Positions 12,101 to 22,900 of a stretch of DNA of 64,000 nt are shown one piece after another (the first letter of the stretch is position 1; every line of letters starts with the position of its first letter). A program made the position numbers and the translations under genes. This DNA is from Epichloe hybrida (taxonomy: Eukaryota; Ascomycota; Sordariomycetes; Hypocreales; Clavicipitaceae). The notes below the pieces were generated by a model. That model had not been told where the DNA came from, did no database searches, and worked only from the letters and a program-made list of their open reading frames with translations. The stretch lies in NCBI GenBank assembly GCA_019022495.1, contig JAFEKR010000006.1, forward strand, positions 124,001-188,000, given 5' to 3'.

Positions 12101-14040
12101 TAAGTCTATTACTTACTTCTAGATCTTAAGCAAATGCTCTTAGGGTATATTATATAAAGGTGCCTATAGTAAGTAAGCTTACTACTATTTATATTATGCT
12201 TAAGTTAAATATAGTAGTCTAACTTCCCTTAATATAGGGGTAGGGTGCTTACCTTACTTTCTAGAAATAAGTCTTCAAAATCCTATAATACCTTTAGTAA
12301 GGAAGTAAGAAGCTCTCTCTCTATAGGTTCTAGGGTTATATTAATCTATAAGATTAATATAATCTCCTATAAGCTTATAGTATATAGTTAAATATTCTCC
12401 TTTTACTTATATGTATATTATACTAAACCTATAAAGGTTAAGCTAAGAATTAAAACTATAGGATAGTTAACCCTTTTGTTTACTATAGCCTATATATATA
12501 ACCTATTTATAAAGCCTATATAAACTTATTACTATACTATATCTAGGCTAATTTTATTCTATTCTATTTATAGTATCCCTAGGATTAGTTATCTTATTAA
12601 TCCTAGGATTATATACGCTATAATTAGTATCTCCTATCTATCTAAATCTAGTTAAAACTAAACTATATATAATATATATAATTATTTTTCCTAACTCTCT
12701 TTTCCCCCTTATTTTACACTAATAGTAGTATAAACTAACCTCCTAGTTAGGAGAGGGAGGTATTTTAATTAAAGCTTTTAGACTAGGTGTTTACTTATAG
12801 TAACGTAGTAGTTATAACCTATATTAACCTAAGTATTTATAAAGGTAGTCTTATTAATTAATATAAGAACTAAGAAGGGGCTTAAATCTATATTACTCTA
12901 GATCTCCTTATAGTCCCTGCTAGTAATAACTATATACTATAAAGCCCTTATATACCTCTTCCTTATATCCCCTATTAAATAACTTAATAATAAGGTTACT
13001 CTTTTTCTAACTAGTCTATAAATTTATTATCTAAGTTAATAGTAAGTATCTCCTTAGTATTATAAGTGTTTATAGAAGACTTTATCTAAGGGTAAATAGT
13101 AAAATATGGTAAGTATACTATAGTAAAATGCTTAGAAGAGCTATATTATAAGTATTAACCCTTATTATAGCATATGTTAAGCATATCCTAGGTAACTTAC
13201 TTAGCCTATTTACTACCCTTCTTATTACCTAACTTACGGTGTCCTGCGGACTTTCCGGAGCTTTATTAGGTCCCTAATATACTTATAAAGTAAATATCTA
13301 TTATTAGAGTGTCCTTATCCCATGTCTTAGCCTTATTATAGCTAGGTACTATATTACCTTATTTTTATATATAGTGTTTTTCCTCTAGTTAATAAGACTT
13401 AATATCTAGCGTAATACTTTAATAGTAGGCTATTACTACTAAGTAATTAGCCTAGGGTATATCATACCTAATACTATAGTCCCTTATTTACTTATTAAGC
13501 ACTATACATAACTTAAATAACTTTACTAAGTTTACTTACTTAAGCCCCCTAGCTAAGGCTAACTTCTATTTAAAGTAAATATAAAAGTTACTAAACCTCT
13601 TATTCTATTATTATATTAACTAGTTAAGTTCTATAATAGCTATTTCCTATTAGTTAGGGTTATTAAATATCTCCCCTAGGTAATTAAGAAGCTAAGATAA
13701 ATAAAAGTTCTTAAGGTAACCCTTCTTAAAGAAAGGTATAACTTATGCCTAGACCTTAGCTAATAAGTTCTAGTAAATAAAGCATTACTAATCCTAATTA
13801 CTACTAATAAACTCCTTATTTACTAGTAGCTTATAAGTTATAAAGCCCTTCTAGGCTATAAATAAGACCCTATTACTATTAAAGGGGAAACCTATTAGTA
13901 GGGGTTTTTACTTAATTTAGATTAGTGTAAGTGCTATATTTTATATGTAAGCTAAGTACTAGATCTATTCCGCCTACTATTTTACTTATTATTATAAGCG
14001 TGTTAACTTATTAGTGCCTATTATATCTAGTAGTAATAGC
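9150..14040 (-). pseudogene. Gypsy-b gag-pol remnant with chromodomain
   Basis: From right to left on the minus strand: gag and protease (about 12800-14040, recognised mostly by position), RT, RNase H, integrase and chromodomain. The RT active site lies at 11693-11728 and reads Tyr-Leu-Asn-Asn-Ile-Leu-Ile-Tyr, where the family has Tyr-Leu-Asp-Asp; both Asp codons changed by G-to-A. The integrase C-terminal segment with Phe-His-Ile-Asn-Leu-Ile lies near 9480-9520. The chromodomain follows (about 9220-9340) with Leu-Val-Lys-(stop)-Arg-Ser-Tyr, where Trp is the usual residue at the stop. A working element would copy its RNA in cytoplasmic particles and use the chromodomain to aim integration at heterochromatin. 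Stops are too many for any function. Confidence 0.8.
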
Positions 14041-14082
14041 ATATTCGCGGGCTAGGTTATTTCTATAGTAAAGAATAATATA

Positions 14083-14318
14083 TATTAGGAACTAGCCTTA
14101 TAGCTACTATGTATAAGCATTTAAAATAAGAATATTATTCTTATAGAAGGAAAGAAAAGCTTTACTAAACGTTATATAGCATCCGAATATATATCCCCTT
14201 TTGTGCGGTCCGTGCGTAATCTACGCAAAGCCCTAACCTCTCCGCCTAAAGTGCGTATACTTTCCGGAGCCTTCCTAGAGCCGGACTTAACCCGAGCTTA
14301 TAGCTCGAGTCCATAACA
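14083..14318 (-). repeat. Gypsy-b 5' LTR
   Basis: 236 bp, ends CCATAACA. It is followed by the TSD ctagc (14319-14323). It retains several CpG sites (around 14200-14300) that are TpA or TpG in the left LTR. Confidence 0.9.
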
Positions 14319-14760
14319 CTAGCTAGTGAAGTCTAAAAGGAAGGCAACTTTATAATCTAAGGTAATATTATACACTATAGCTTTACTAAGAGTAAAGGAA
14401 TTATAAGAAGTATGCTCGCCTCTAAGATCTACGGCATGGTTGCTAGTGCTAATATAGCTTATGTAATCTTAATAACACTTAGATTAATTACTCATAGATT
14501 AAACCTTCCTATGATTCCTATTGTTATCTATACTAATTTATACTCTTTATATAAATACCTTATTAAGCTTAGTACTATAAAAGAGAAGCGCCTTATAATT
14601 AATATTACAGCCCTTCGTTAATTATACAAGCAATGAGAGATCTGTGAGATTAGATAGATTAATAGGAATAATAACCTCGCTAATGCCTTCACAAAGGCAT
14701 CGCTAAATAAGGTATTTAAGAGATTTATTATAAGCAATAAAGCAACTATTAGGATAGAAG
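14319..14760 (+). pseudogene. Copia-2 RNase H C-terminal part, continuation after Gypsy-b
   Basis: The segment 14412-14621 is open for 69 codons and reads as the late RNase H domain of Ty1/Copia pol: Ala-Ser-Lys-Ile-Tyr-Gly-Met-Val-Ala, then a Thr-Asn-Leu-Tyr-Ser-Leu-Tyr stretch (family Thr-Asp-Ser-Tyr-Ser-Leu-Tyr), then Lys-Glu-Lys-Arg-Leu. It joins the frame broken at 7474. Downstream to about 14760 come the Asn-Asn-Leu-Ala-Asn-Ala-Phe-Thr-Lys-Ala motif and the end of pol. The catalytic Asp of the Thr-Asp motif is now Asn. It is the best preserved part of this copy. Confidence 0.8.
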
Positions 14761-15000
14761 GATAGGTTACGTAATTATAGCTCTTATATTAATCTAACGA
14801 GATCGAAGATATTAAGATTAGGCCTACTTATCCTTATATAGGCTTATAGATTAAATGTTATCTTTTATTACGCCCCTTTCCCCTACTCTTTTCTTATAGT
14901 ATTATCCATAATTATTTAATCTTACTTATTCCTTAATTCTTTTTAATTATCTTGTTAATATTATTTATTAATAGTTATATTAAAAAGAGAGAGTTTTTAG

Positions 15001-15296
15001 TGTTTAAACAAGTATAATATTAACAAGGCTACGTGCCTTTAATTAGCTAGGCGCGTTACATCGCGGACTTATATATCTAGCCTAATCGCGCTGCGGTTAG
15101 CATTAGCATATGTGACCTCTTTGCTAATAACCCTAATTAAGGCCCTTTTTCCTATAATAAAAAGTGTACCCTCTTTGCTTCTATTTAATCTCTCTTTTAC
15201 TTACTTTAATAGACTAGAATATATAATAATTACGTATACTTTAGTCCACCCTAAAAACCCTACACGTAGGTCACTAGTATCCTGTAGATACTAACA
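15001..15296 (+). repeat. Copia-2 3' LTR (296 bp)
   Basis: It starts TGTTTAAAC and ends ACTAACA, and has the same length as the LTRs at 19368 and 25448. It is preceded by a purine run (14980-15000, aaaaagagagag...) that serves as polypurine tract. An open frame of 60 codons (15112-15294) in the sense direction is also open in the two other Copia-2 LTRs. Confidence 0.9.
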
Positions 15297-15620
15297 CTTA
15301 GGTATTTAATGTTATAAAGTAAGGAATTAAGGGTGCCTTACTATAGAGAACTTTATAGCTTCTATATTAAGTATAGTCCCTTAGAACATTACATAAGAAT
15401 AGTAATCTTCTAGCGTAAACATTACTAGAGCTTTACTTAAGAGTTCCTACTAGAAGGGGTTTTCTTTACTTAGACTATAATAAGCTACTTAACTTATTAG
15501 GAATTAAACTATTCTTTTACTATTAAGTTATGTTTTATAATTAAAGAAGCTTATAAGTACTAGCCTATCTATACTATTAGGGCTATTATTAAATCTAATA
15601 CTTTTTATATACTAAGCAAT

Positions 15621-15887
15621 TGTCATGACTGTGGTGGGAGAGATATAAACGGAGTGAAGGCTAAGGTTCTTAGTCATAGCTAGAGAGCTACTTCTTAGGG
15701 GTAAGTATATAAAGGTCTTAAACTCTAACCTCCTATATCTCTTATAGGTAGTCCTTATCTAAATACCCTACTACATATATATAGCTATCTAGTAGCTACT
15801 TAGTTATTTGCGTAGGCTAAGGCTTATCCGAGGGCTCCATTATGTAACCGTCCTGTCCGTGACTCCCTGGCCTCCGTGCTCCTGACA
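15621..15887. repeat. Solo LTR of a separate family, TSD gcaat
   Basis: 267 bp, begins TGTCATGACTGTGG and ends GCTCCTGACA (TGTCA/TGACA inverted ends). It is flanked on both sides by gcaat (15616-15620 and 15888-15892). The flanking Copia-1 sequence is continuous once this block is removed (compare 31480-31510). CpG-containing stretches survive at both ends, while the middle is TpA-rich. The ends look like those of fungal Gypsy LTRs, but no internal region of this family is in the window. Confidence 0.85.
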
Positions 15888-17156
15888 GCAATCTTATTAT
15901 TAATAAGGGATTAGGGCTCTTATTCTCCCTTATACTATATAAGGAATAAGTTATATAAGTTATTAGCTAGATCTATAAGGTAGTAGTTCTTAAAGCATTA
16001 ATACAATTTCTTATAGTCCTCTTCTAAATACTTAGATAACTAGTATCCTTCTTTAATATATATATAGTACTTCTTTATATAAGGGTTTCCTTCTCTTCCT
16101 TATAGTTTTAAGGGGTATTAAGTCTCTTTTCCTTTCCTATTATATCTTTAGTTAGTCTAGAATTACTCTAGGGTTATAGCTTTAGTTAGGAATTATTAAT
16201 AGTTTTTCTTCTTTTCCTTAATAAGTTAGATTATTATTCTAATTTATGGTCTAGAATTAGAATTCTTCCTAGGTTACTACCTTTTTAAGATTATTTACTA
16301 TCTTTATACCTTTTCTAATAGTTATATATACTTTATTATAAAGGAAATAGTCTTAAGGTTTATTCTAGGAAAGGTCTCTCCTTTCTATAAACTTATCTCT
16401 TAACTATTTATAGAAGTTATTACTAAATTTAAAAAAAGGTATTCTCCTAAATAACCCTTATTCTCTATACTATTTAGTCTTAATAATAATATAAAGAGTG
16501 ATTTCCTTAGGTATTATTATCTCTTTATATTTAAAGCTCCTTATTTATTAAAGTAGTTTCTTTATAATATATTATTAGAGTTTTACAAAGATATAAGGGA
16601 TTTAGGTAGGATAAATAAGGGTTTTTCCTTTATTAAGGTATTTACTACTATCTTTAGCTTTAATACCTTCTATAGTATTATTAAAGCTATTACTCTTACT
16701 AGAAACTCTAAATTAACTAGAGGTCCTAGATAGTCTAGCTATATCTAATATTCTAATTAATTAAGGGGGAGTAAATCTTTAATATATTATATAAGGGAAT
16801 AGGGGGGGTGTAAATATGAATTATATAACTTATATTACTAATATAAAGGGTTATAAGGTAAGGTAGTTAGCTTTAAATACATAATAAAACGTATAATAAA
16901 GCAAGATAAGGGGATAGCTTAGCTACTAGTATTAAACCCTTCTTTATTTTTTAGAATCTATATAAATATAGATATTAATACTAAAGTAAGAAGAGAGCTA
17001 TATTATACCTTTCTATTAGTATAACTTATTATTAAACATAGCTCTCCTGTTTTATAGGGTAAGTTATTATTAGGCAAGTTACCTCTTTTAATTAACCTTA
17101 CTAATCTATAGTATTTAAAGACTACGTGGTTATTTGTAAAAGTAACTCCTAATTAG

Positions 17157-17445
17157 TGTTAGTTTTCACAAGGTATTAAATTTAATTTAATAAGGTTAAA
17201 AGCCTAAAGAATAGTATTATTATTAATTATTTCTTCTAGGCTACGTTATATGTGTATGTAAAAGAGAGGTTCAAGGCTAGCAGCTATAATTAAAGAAGGG
17301 AAAAGGGGGTTACGCGTTTATAGCCCTATATTTCCTAGCTAATTAACACGCTAGGTTATAAGTCACGTGTAAGGCGAGCGCGGCCTAAGCTTTTGCTAGG
17401 TAATTGCGGCTGCGACGCGCAATTAATATCACCTTTGTTCTAACA
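17157..17445 (-). repeat. Copia-1 5' LTR (289 bp, subfamily 1b)
   Basis: It begins TGTTAGTTTTCAC and ends TTCTAACA. It is shorter than the 307-bp subfamily 1a LTR, and matches the 288-bp LTR at 27386 (TGTTGGTTTTCAC) in length and start. Confidence 0.85.
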
Positions 17446-17581
17446 CTTACCTCATAATCCTTTACATCTATAACACATTACGTAATTCATATCTACACCC
17501 CTCCTATCCCCTTATAATATTACATCTATTCCTATATAATTAATTAGTTAAAAACATTAGATATAGCTAGTCTATTAAGGA
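17446..17581 (+). mobile_element. Copia-1 leader fragment, plus strand
   Basis: 136 bp that match the plus-strand leader of Copia-1 (compare 38075-38215: the ccttgtaatccttta..., cccctt and ...agctagactatctagga landmarks). It lies between a Copia-1 LTR on the left and the hAT-b end on the right, both of which inserted into it. No coding sequence is seen. Confidence 0.7.
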
Positions 17582-17923
17582 CAGAGCATTGCACTACAAT
17601 GTGTATTGTAGTGTAGTTTTTGTAGTATAGTGTAGTTACTACACTACAAACTACATTACACTATAAACTACACTAACTATAAGTGGAAAAATATTACACT
17701 ACATTACACTACAAATTTATTTTTATAAACTACACTAACTACAAATACTACATTTGTAGTGTTAGTAAAAATATTTTTCTTAGCTTATAATATCTTTATA
17801 ATAGCTTATAATAGCTTATAATAGCTTATCTTAGCTTACAATAGCTTATCTTAGCTTACAATAGCTTATCTTAGCTTATACATATATTTTTTATAATCTT
17901 TATATAACTTAAAATATTATAAG
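17582..17923. mobile_element. hAT-like DNA transposon, left part (element hAT-b)
   Basis: The left end is CAGAGCATTG (17582-17591), preceded by a candidate 8-bp target attaagga. Inside it come a palindromic island of TGTAG/CTACA pentamers (to about 17760) and a minisatellite (17801-17880). The right part is cut by an internally deleted Copia-1 LTR at 17924. No transposase frame is present in the piece that remains. Confidence 0.6.
17801..17880. repeat. Minisatellite with atagcttatcttagcttaca units
   Basis: Units of 10 bp (atagcttata) pass into 20-bp units (atagcttatc + ttagcttaca) repeated three times. It lies just inside the hAT-b pentamer island. Confidence 0.9.
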
Positions 17924-18013
17924 TGTTAAAGTACGTGTGGGGTACGTGTAGCCTAAGCTTTTACTAGGTAATTAGGGCTATGACGCGTAATTAATATTAC
18001 CTTTGTTCTAACA
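17924..18013 (-). repeat. Copia-1 3' LTR with internal deletion (90 bp)
   Basis: It keeps the terminal tgtta, then jumps to the last 85 bp of the LTR (acgtgtggggtacgtgtagcc... to ttctaaca). Against the 288-bp LTR at 27386 about 200 bp are missing. The five bases before it are ataag. Confidence 0.65.
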
Positions 18014-18439
18014 CTAAAACCTCTCTCTTTTAATATAATTATTAATAAGGAATATAAGGAAAGGAACTTATAGCCTATCTAGGCGTATAGTAGTTAATAA
18101 AAGAGAAATAATAATCTTACTTAGCCTGTGAGCCTATATAAGGATAATTAAATCCCTTCTAAATCCCTTCTTTCCTTAAAATAACATATCTTCCACGCCA
18201 TAGTATATATATAATATCTTCCCCCTTCTAATATAAGACCTTCCTTCTCTTATACACTACTATTAATTTATATAGTCTACTAGGAGGGCCTAGTAGGCTA
18301 GCGTAGCTATAGCTACTAGGGATATTAACTACAGGGGCGTAGATCCCTTATGTATTACTATCTTATCCCTATGGCTACTCTCCTAGAGGATTACCTTTTC
18401 TCTTACTACGCGTGTGTTACGGGTAAGTAACCTATCCCT

Positions 18440-19367
18440 CTATCTAGATAGTTATTTAGTTAGTTAAAATAAAGCTCTTAAGGGCCTTATTAGGTAATGC
18501 TTTTATAAAGGTATTAGCTAGGTTATTCTCCTTATTAATCTATTAGATCTTATAAAGCTCTTAGCGCTTATATAATTATTAAAGAGCTATAATATTAATT
18601 ATTAGGCGTTTCTGTTTTATTATTCTAAGCTTAATAAGGCATTTATATAAGGAGTATAAATCCGTATATATAATAACTAGGATTTTTAGGAGCTTTAGTT
18701 AGTTAGTAACTAGGTTTAGGGTTATTATAATTACGTAAGCTATATTGACACTAGCTACTATGCTATAAACCTCTAAGGTAAGCACGCTTTATATAACTCT
18801 TCTGCTCTTTATTAAGCTAAAGTATATAATATTACCTTTAATTATAAATTTGCCGTTAGTGTAGTCTTTATTAGCTAGGATAAGCATATATCCTAGTTAT
18901 AAGGATAGGTCCTAGTTATTAGCAAATAATCTATTTATAAAGGTAAACAGCTTCGCTTTCTTAAGGTCTATTAGGATAAATATTAGGCCTCTTTCTAGGT
19001 AATATATTTACTACTTTAGATAATAGTTAAGGGCTTTTACATCCTCTAGGGTTAGCTCTTAATGCTATGTAGTAATAAATAGATTAAAGTAAGCCTCTAG
19101 TTAGTAGATTAAGGTAATATAAGCGCCTTAGGCCCTTTACTTAATGTATTTACGCTTTAAATTAATTATTAGAACTAATTCTAACTTATTACTCTATCCC
19201 TTTTACTATATCTTAATAGTATTATTCTCTAGCGTAATAATGCCTTTATTAAACATAAGGGGACTATCCTAGGTTAGGAATTACTTTAGCTTTATGTTAA
19301 AGCCTATAGTAACTAGTTAAGTCTCTTCCTTCTTGGAGAACTTCTTATCTAATAAGCTAAGGGTATT
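18440..19367 (-). pseudogene. Copia-1 RNase H and RT C-terminal remnant
   Basis: Minus-strand sequence collinear with 28150-29090, where RNase H of Copia-1 can be read. Recognisable are the segment for the Asn-Leu-Ala-Asn-Ala-Phe motif near 18490-18530 and the segment preceding the LTR with the purine run. Pol continues at 25744-26162 with RT sequence (compare 29090-29490). It carries stop codons throughout and a Copia-2 insertion, so it is non-functional. Confidence 0.65.
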
Positions 19368-19663
19368 TGTTGGTATCTACAGGATACCATTGACCTACGC
19401 GTAGGGTTTTCGGGGTGGACTAAAGTGCACGTAATCATCATATATTCTAGTCTATTAAAGCAAGTAAAAGAGAGATTAAATAGAAGCAAAGAGGGTACGC
19501 TATTTATCATAGGAAAAGGGGCCTTAATCAAGGTTATTAGCAAAGAGGCTATATGTGCTAACTCTAATCGCGGCGTGGTTAGGCCAGACATGTGGGTCCG
19601 CGATGTAACGCGCTTACCTAATTAGAGGCGCGCACCCTTGTTAATATTATACTTATTCTAACA
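19368..19663 (-). repeat. Copia-2 3' LTR
   Basis: It starts TGTTGGTATC and ends TTCTAACA. Differences from the 5' LTR at 25448 are mostly C/T and G/A. It contains a sense-strand open frame also present in the other two Copia-2 LTRs. Confidence 0.95.
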
Positions 19664-19909
19664 CTAGAAACTCTCTCTTTTTAACATGATTATTAACGTA
19701 TAATATTAACAAGAGAAGTAAACAGGAATTAAGGAATAAATAAGATTAAATAATTACGAATAATATTATAAGAAAAGGGTAAGGGGAAGGGGTATAATAA
19801 ACAATAAAATCCAATCTATAAGCCTATGCAAGGATAAGTAGGCCTAATTCTTAACACCTTTAATCTTATTAGATTAACATAAACGTTACGATCGCGTAAC
19901 CTACCCTTC

Positions 19910-22900
19910 TATCCTAATAGTTGCCTTGTTACTTGTGATAAACCTCTTAAATACCTTGTTTAGCAATGCCTTCGTAAATGCATTAGTAAGGTTATTATTC
20001 CTATTAATCTATTTAATCTCGCAGATCTCTCGTTGCTTGTATAATTAACGAAGGGCTATAATGTTAATTATAAGATGCTTCTCCTTTATAGTACTAAGCT
20101 TAATAAGGCATTTATATAAAGAGTATAAATTAGTATAGATAATAATAGGAATCATAGGGAGGTTTAATTAATAGGTGATTAACCTAAGCATTGTTAAGAC
20201 CACGTAAGCTATATTAGCACTAGTAACTATACTATAGATCTTAGAGGTAAGCACACTTCTCATGACTCTTTTGCTCTTAGTAAAGCTGTAGTGTATAATA
20301 TTACCTTAGATTATAAAGGTGCTTTCCTCTTAGACTTCACTAGCTAGAATAAGCATATAGCCTAGCTAGGAAGTAAGGTCCTAGTTATTAGCAAATGATT
20401 TATTTATAAATATAAAAAGCTTTGCTTTCTTGAGATTAAATAGTATAAACCTTAATCCTTAGCTTAGATTATTAATTTACTATTAAATCCATTAGTTTAG
20501 GCTCTTTATATCTTAAGGTAATAGCTCTTAGTGTTATATAGTAATAGAGAGGTTAAAGTAAGCTTTAGGTTAGTAAATTAAGGTAATATACGCGCCTTAA
20601 GCTTGTTATTCTATATATACCTGTTTTAAATTAGTTAGCGGGATTAACTAAAGCTTTCTACTCTAGCCCTTTTACCTTAGTGTAATTATATTATTTTTAA
20701 GAGTAATAATGCTATTATTAAAGGTTAGTAGGTTCCCTATAGAAAGGATTTGCTTTGGCTTAGTAGCAAAAGAAGTGGCTTTTAATTAATCTTCCTCTTG
20801 TTAAGAGAACTTATGGTTAGATAGTCTAATTATATTATTAGTCTGCATCCCTATACACGCGAAGGTTAGGTTCTCCTTTGTTATCACGAGCAGGCATAGG
20901 TTAAATATAGAGGTTATTATTTAGAGCATTTCTCTATGGTAATAATAATACATTACCTACTAGTGGGTGCTAGCTTCTGTAATACTATACAGAGGCTTGA
21001 TTACTTATATTATTATGCCTATAGGGTATAGGTAATAGATTTAGATAGGGATTTAGGCTAGGATTATATAACTAAGAAGCGTTTGTGCTTATATATAGGC
21101 CTGTGTGATGTTGCGAAGCTAGAGGATAAGGCCTAGTAATAATAACGCAAGTACTATCGCGAGGATTAATCGCTAGCTAGCTCGCTGGATTGTTAGGGCC
21201 TGTGTAAGGATTGCTAGCTTTTTCTTATTGCCGTAACCTTAGATCACAAGCCTTAACTTCTTATACGGATTTATTATCTTGCCCTTTACCTTATTAATGA
21301 TATAGGAATTAAAAATTTAAACTTTACTATGCTCTCTTTTATTATACTTAATAAATTTAAACATGCCTTATTTGATTAGAGAATTAATCTTAGCTTTAGT
21401 GGATAGCTTAAAGGGTTTACTAGGGGTCTTAATGATTCCTTTCTTACATAATTGGATTATAAGCTTAAGGTTAGAGCTTTCCTTAGCTAATAGAAAGACA
21501 TTAGTCTTATCTTTTATTTAATCTATGTAATTAATATTAGATATAATAATAGGGGGGTTCTTTTAAGGTCTTCTAGGTCCTTGCCTTAGGGGATTAGTAG
21601 GAGGGGTAGCTATAGGCTATAGGGAGGCATCTTAGTTATCTATGCTCTTAGGAGGTCTCTCTTTATTAGGATCTTTGTAAAAAGGCCTAATAGATATTAA
21701 TCTAAAGGCCTTAGGGCCTTAAGGGAGCTTAAGAGTATAGGTCTTGCCCTCTATAGCTAATAGCTTATAGGGGCCTACCTATCCCTTACTTTCGCGCTAC
21801 ACGCGTACAAGTAATCCTAGCGGGAGGCTAATGGTTGTAGAGGTATTAGGACTGTTCCTTATAGCGAGGGCATTACTAACTTTCCGCCGGGTATAAATAC
21901 GCTTAACTTCCTTTATTACTAGTTGGATTACAAGGGCTTGCTATGTAATATCTAGTGATAGAGGCGATTCCTTAACTATACAAGAATACACGCTAAAAAT
22001 AAGGACTATTAGCATAAGACTATTTAATCTTATAGTGTTATTTATAGCTTTAACTGCTATTTGTAATGCTATGGGCTCTAGCGTTGTTAGGCATTCCCGT
22101 CGGATGATATTATAGGCTCTTTAAAGCGGCCTATGATATTGCTTAACCTTACTAATGCTATAGTAAGCCTTAATAGGGACGTCTTTAATCTTAATTGCTA
22201 TTAATGACGTAAGCTGCTTGAATTCCTTGCCTTTAAAGGTTGTTCTAGCATCTGTAATAATTAAATCTAGGGGGCCTAGATAGACATTAATCTAGTAAAG
22301 ACAGAGTGCTTCCTACGTGGTCTTTATAGAGATATCTTTAACAAATCTAGCTATATTAAAGGATGTAGCTGTATTAATAACTTATAGAATAGGGCAGTTA
22401 CTATTAAGATATATAATGTCTATAATGATTTTGTAATTATAGGTATATTTATCCTAAAGAGTGAATTTAAACTAATGTAAGCTATCTACGTGTAATTAGC
22501 ACTGCTAGCAAACCTTGGTTAGTTTCTTAATAGCTTTAAACTTAACCTCGTGCCCTAATTTACGTAGTAAATTATAAAGATATTAAACTAAAGGGTATCT
22601 AAAGCGTTAATATAATTAGCGGAGCTTAATCTCTATAAGATAACTCTAAGTAATACTTTCTTCTTTATTAAGAAGTATTCACGTATACCCCTATTTACGC
22701 ATAATAGGAACCTTAATATTCCCTTACTACAGAACGTTCTCTAATGTGTGGAAATTAATCTTTAGGCAGGTTATATTATTAAGGTATAAGAGAAAGGGAG
22801 TGTTCGTAGGGATTACCTAAAAGAGGATAATTCTAAATAGAGTTAGCACTTTAATTAATCTAAGTGCCTTACTTAGTTCTCTAGGGCCAAATTTAATCTT

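Larger units (their letters stand above)
7475..14318 (-). mobile_element. Gypsy-b: complete chromovirus LTR retrotransposon, 6844 bp
   Basis: It has two 236-bp LTRs (7475-7710 and 14083-14318) and 5-bp TSD ctagc on both sides. The orientation is minus: a polypurine tract lies on the minus strand next to the left LTR (7711-7740, plus-strand tacccc...cccccctttttt). RT, integrase and a C-terminal chromodomain follow each other from right to left. The order RT before IN together with a chromodomain marks Metaviridae chromoviruses. All coding parts are RIP-degraded. The left 1.4 kb, between chromodomain and LTR, holds a frame on the opposite strand (8345-9109). Confidence 0.9.
2895..15296 (+). mobile_element. 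Copia-2 element, plus strand, split by Gypsy-b
   Basis: The internal region from early gag to RNase H (2895-7474 and 14319-15000) is followed by a 3' LTR (15001-15296). The 5' LTR and leader are missing, because the left end is formed by the hAT-a insertion. The same protein order as the complete minus Copia-2 at 19368-25743 can be followed. Gypsy-b sits in the RNase H region with TSD ctagc (7470-7474 and 14319-14323). The element itself lies in a minus Copia-1 copy that resumes at 15297. Confidence 0.85.
15297..17445 (-). mobile_element. Copia-1 element fragment (PR, gag, leader, 5' LTR), minus
   Basis: It aligns with 31160-33700 of the other minus Copia-1 copy, starting at the protease and running through gag and leader to a 5' LTR (17157-17445). 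The left side is interrupted by Copia-2 (ends 15296); its remaining part lies outside the window. A solo LTR of another family sits at 15621-15887. The 5 bp after the LTR, cttac, is the expected TSD. The sequence beyond is a Copia-1 leader in plus orientation, so one Copia-1 inserted into another. Confidence 0.8.

Noticed and set aside
14220..14270. ccctaacctc-like motifs as possible telomere repeats
   Set aside because: Single occurrences inside Gypsy-b LTRs, not arrays of TTAGGG.
19425..19625. 66-codon plus-strand frame
   Set aside because: Antisense to the Copia-2 LTR and not kept in the other two Copia-2 LTRs on that strand.
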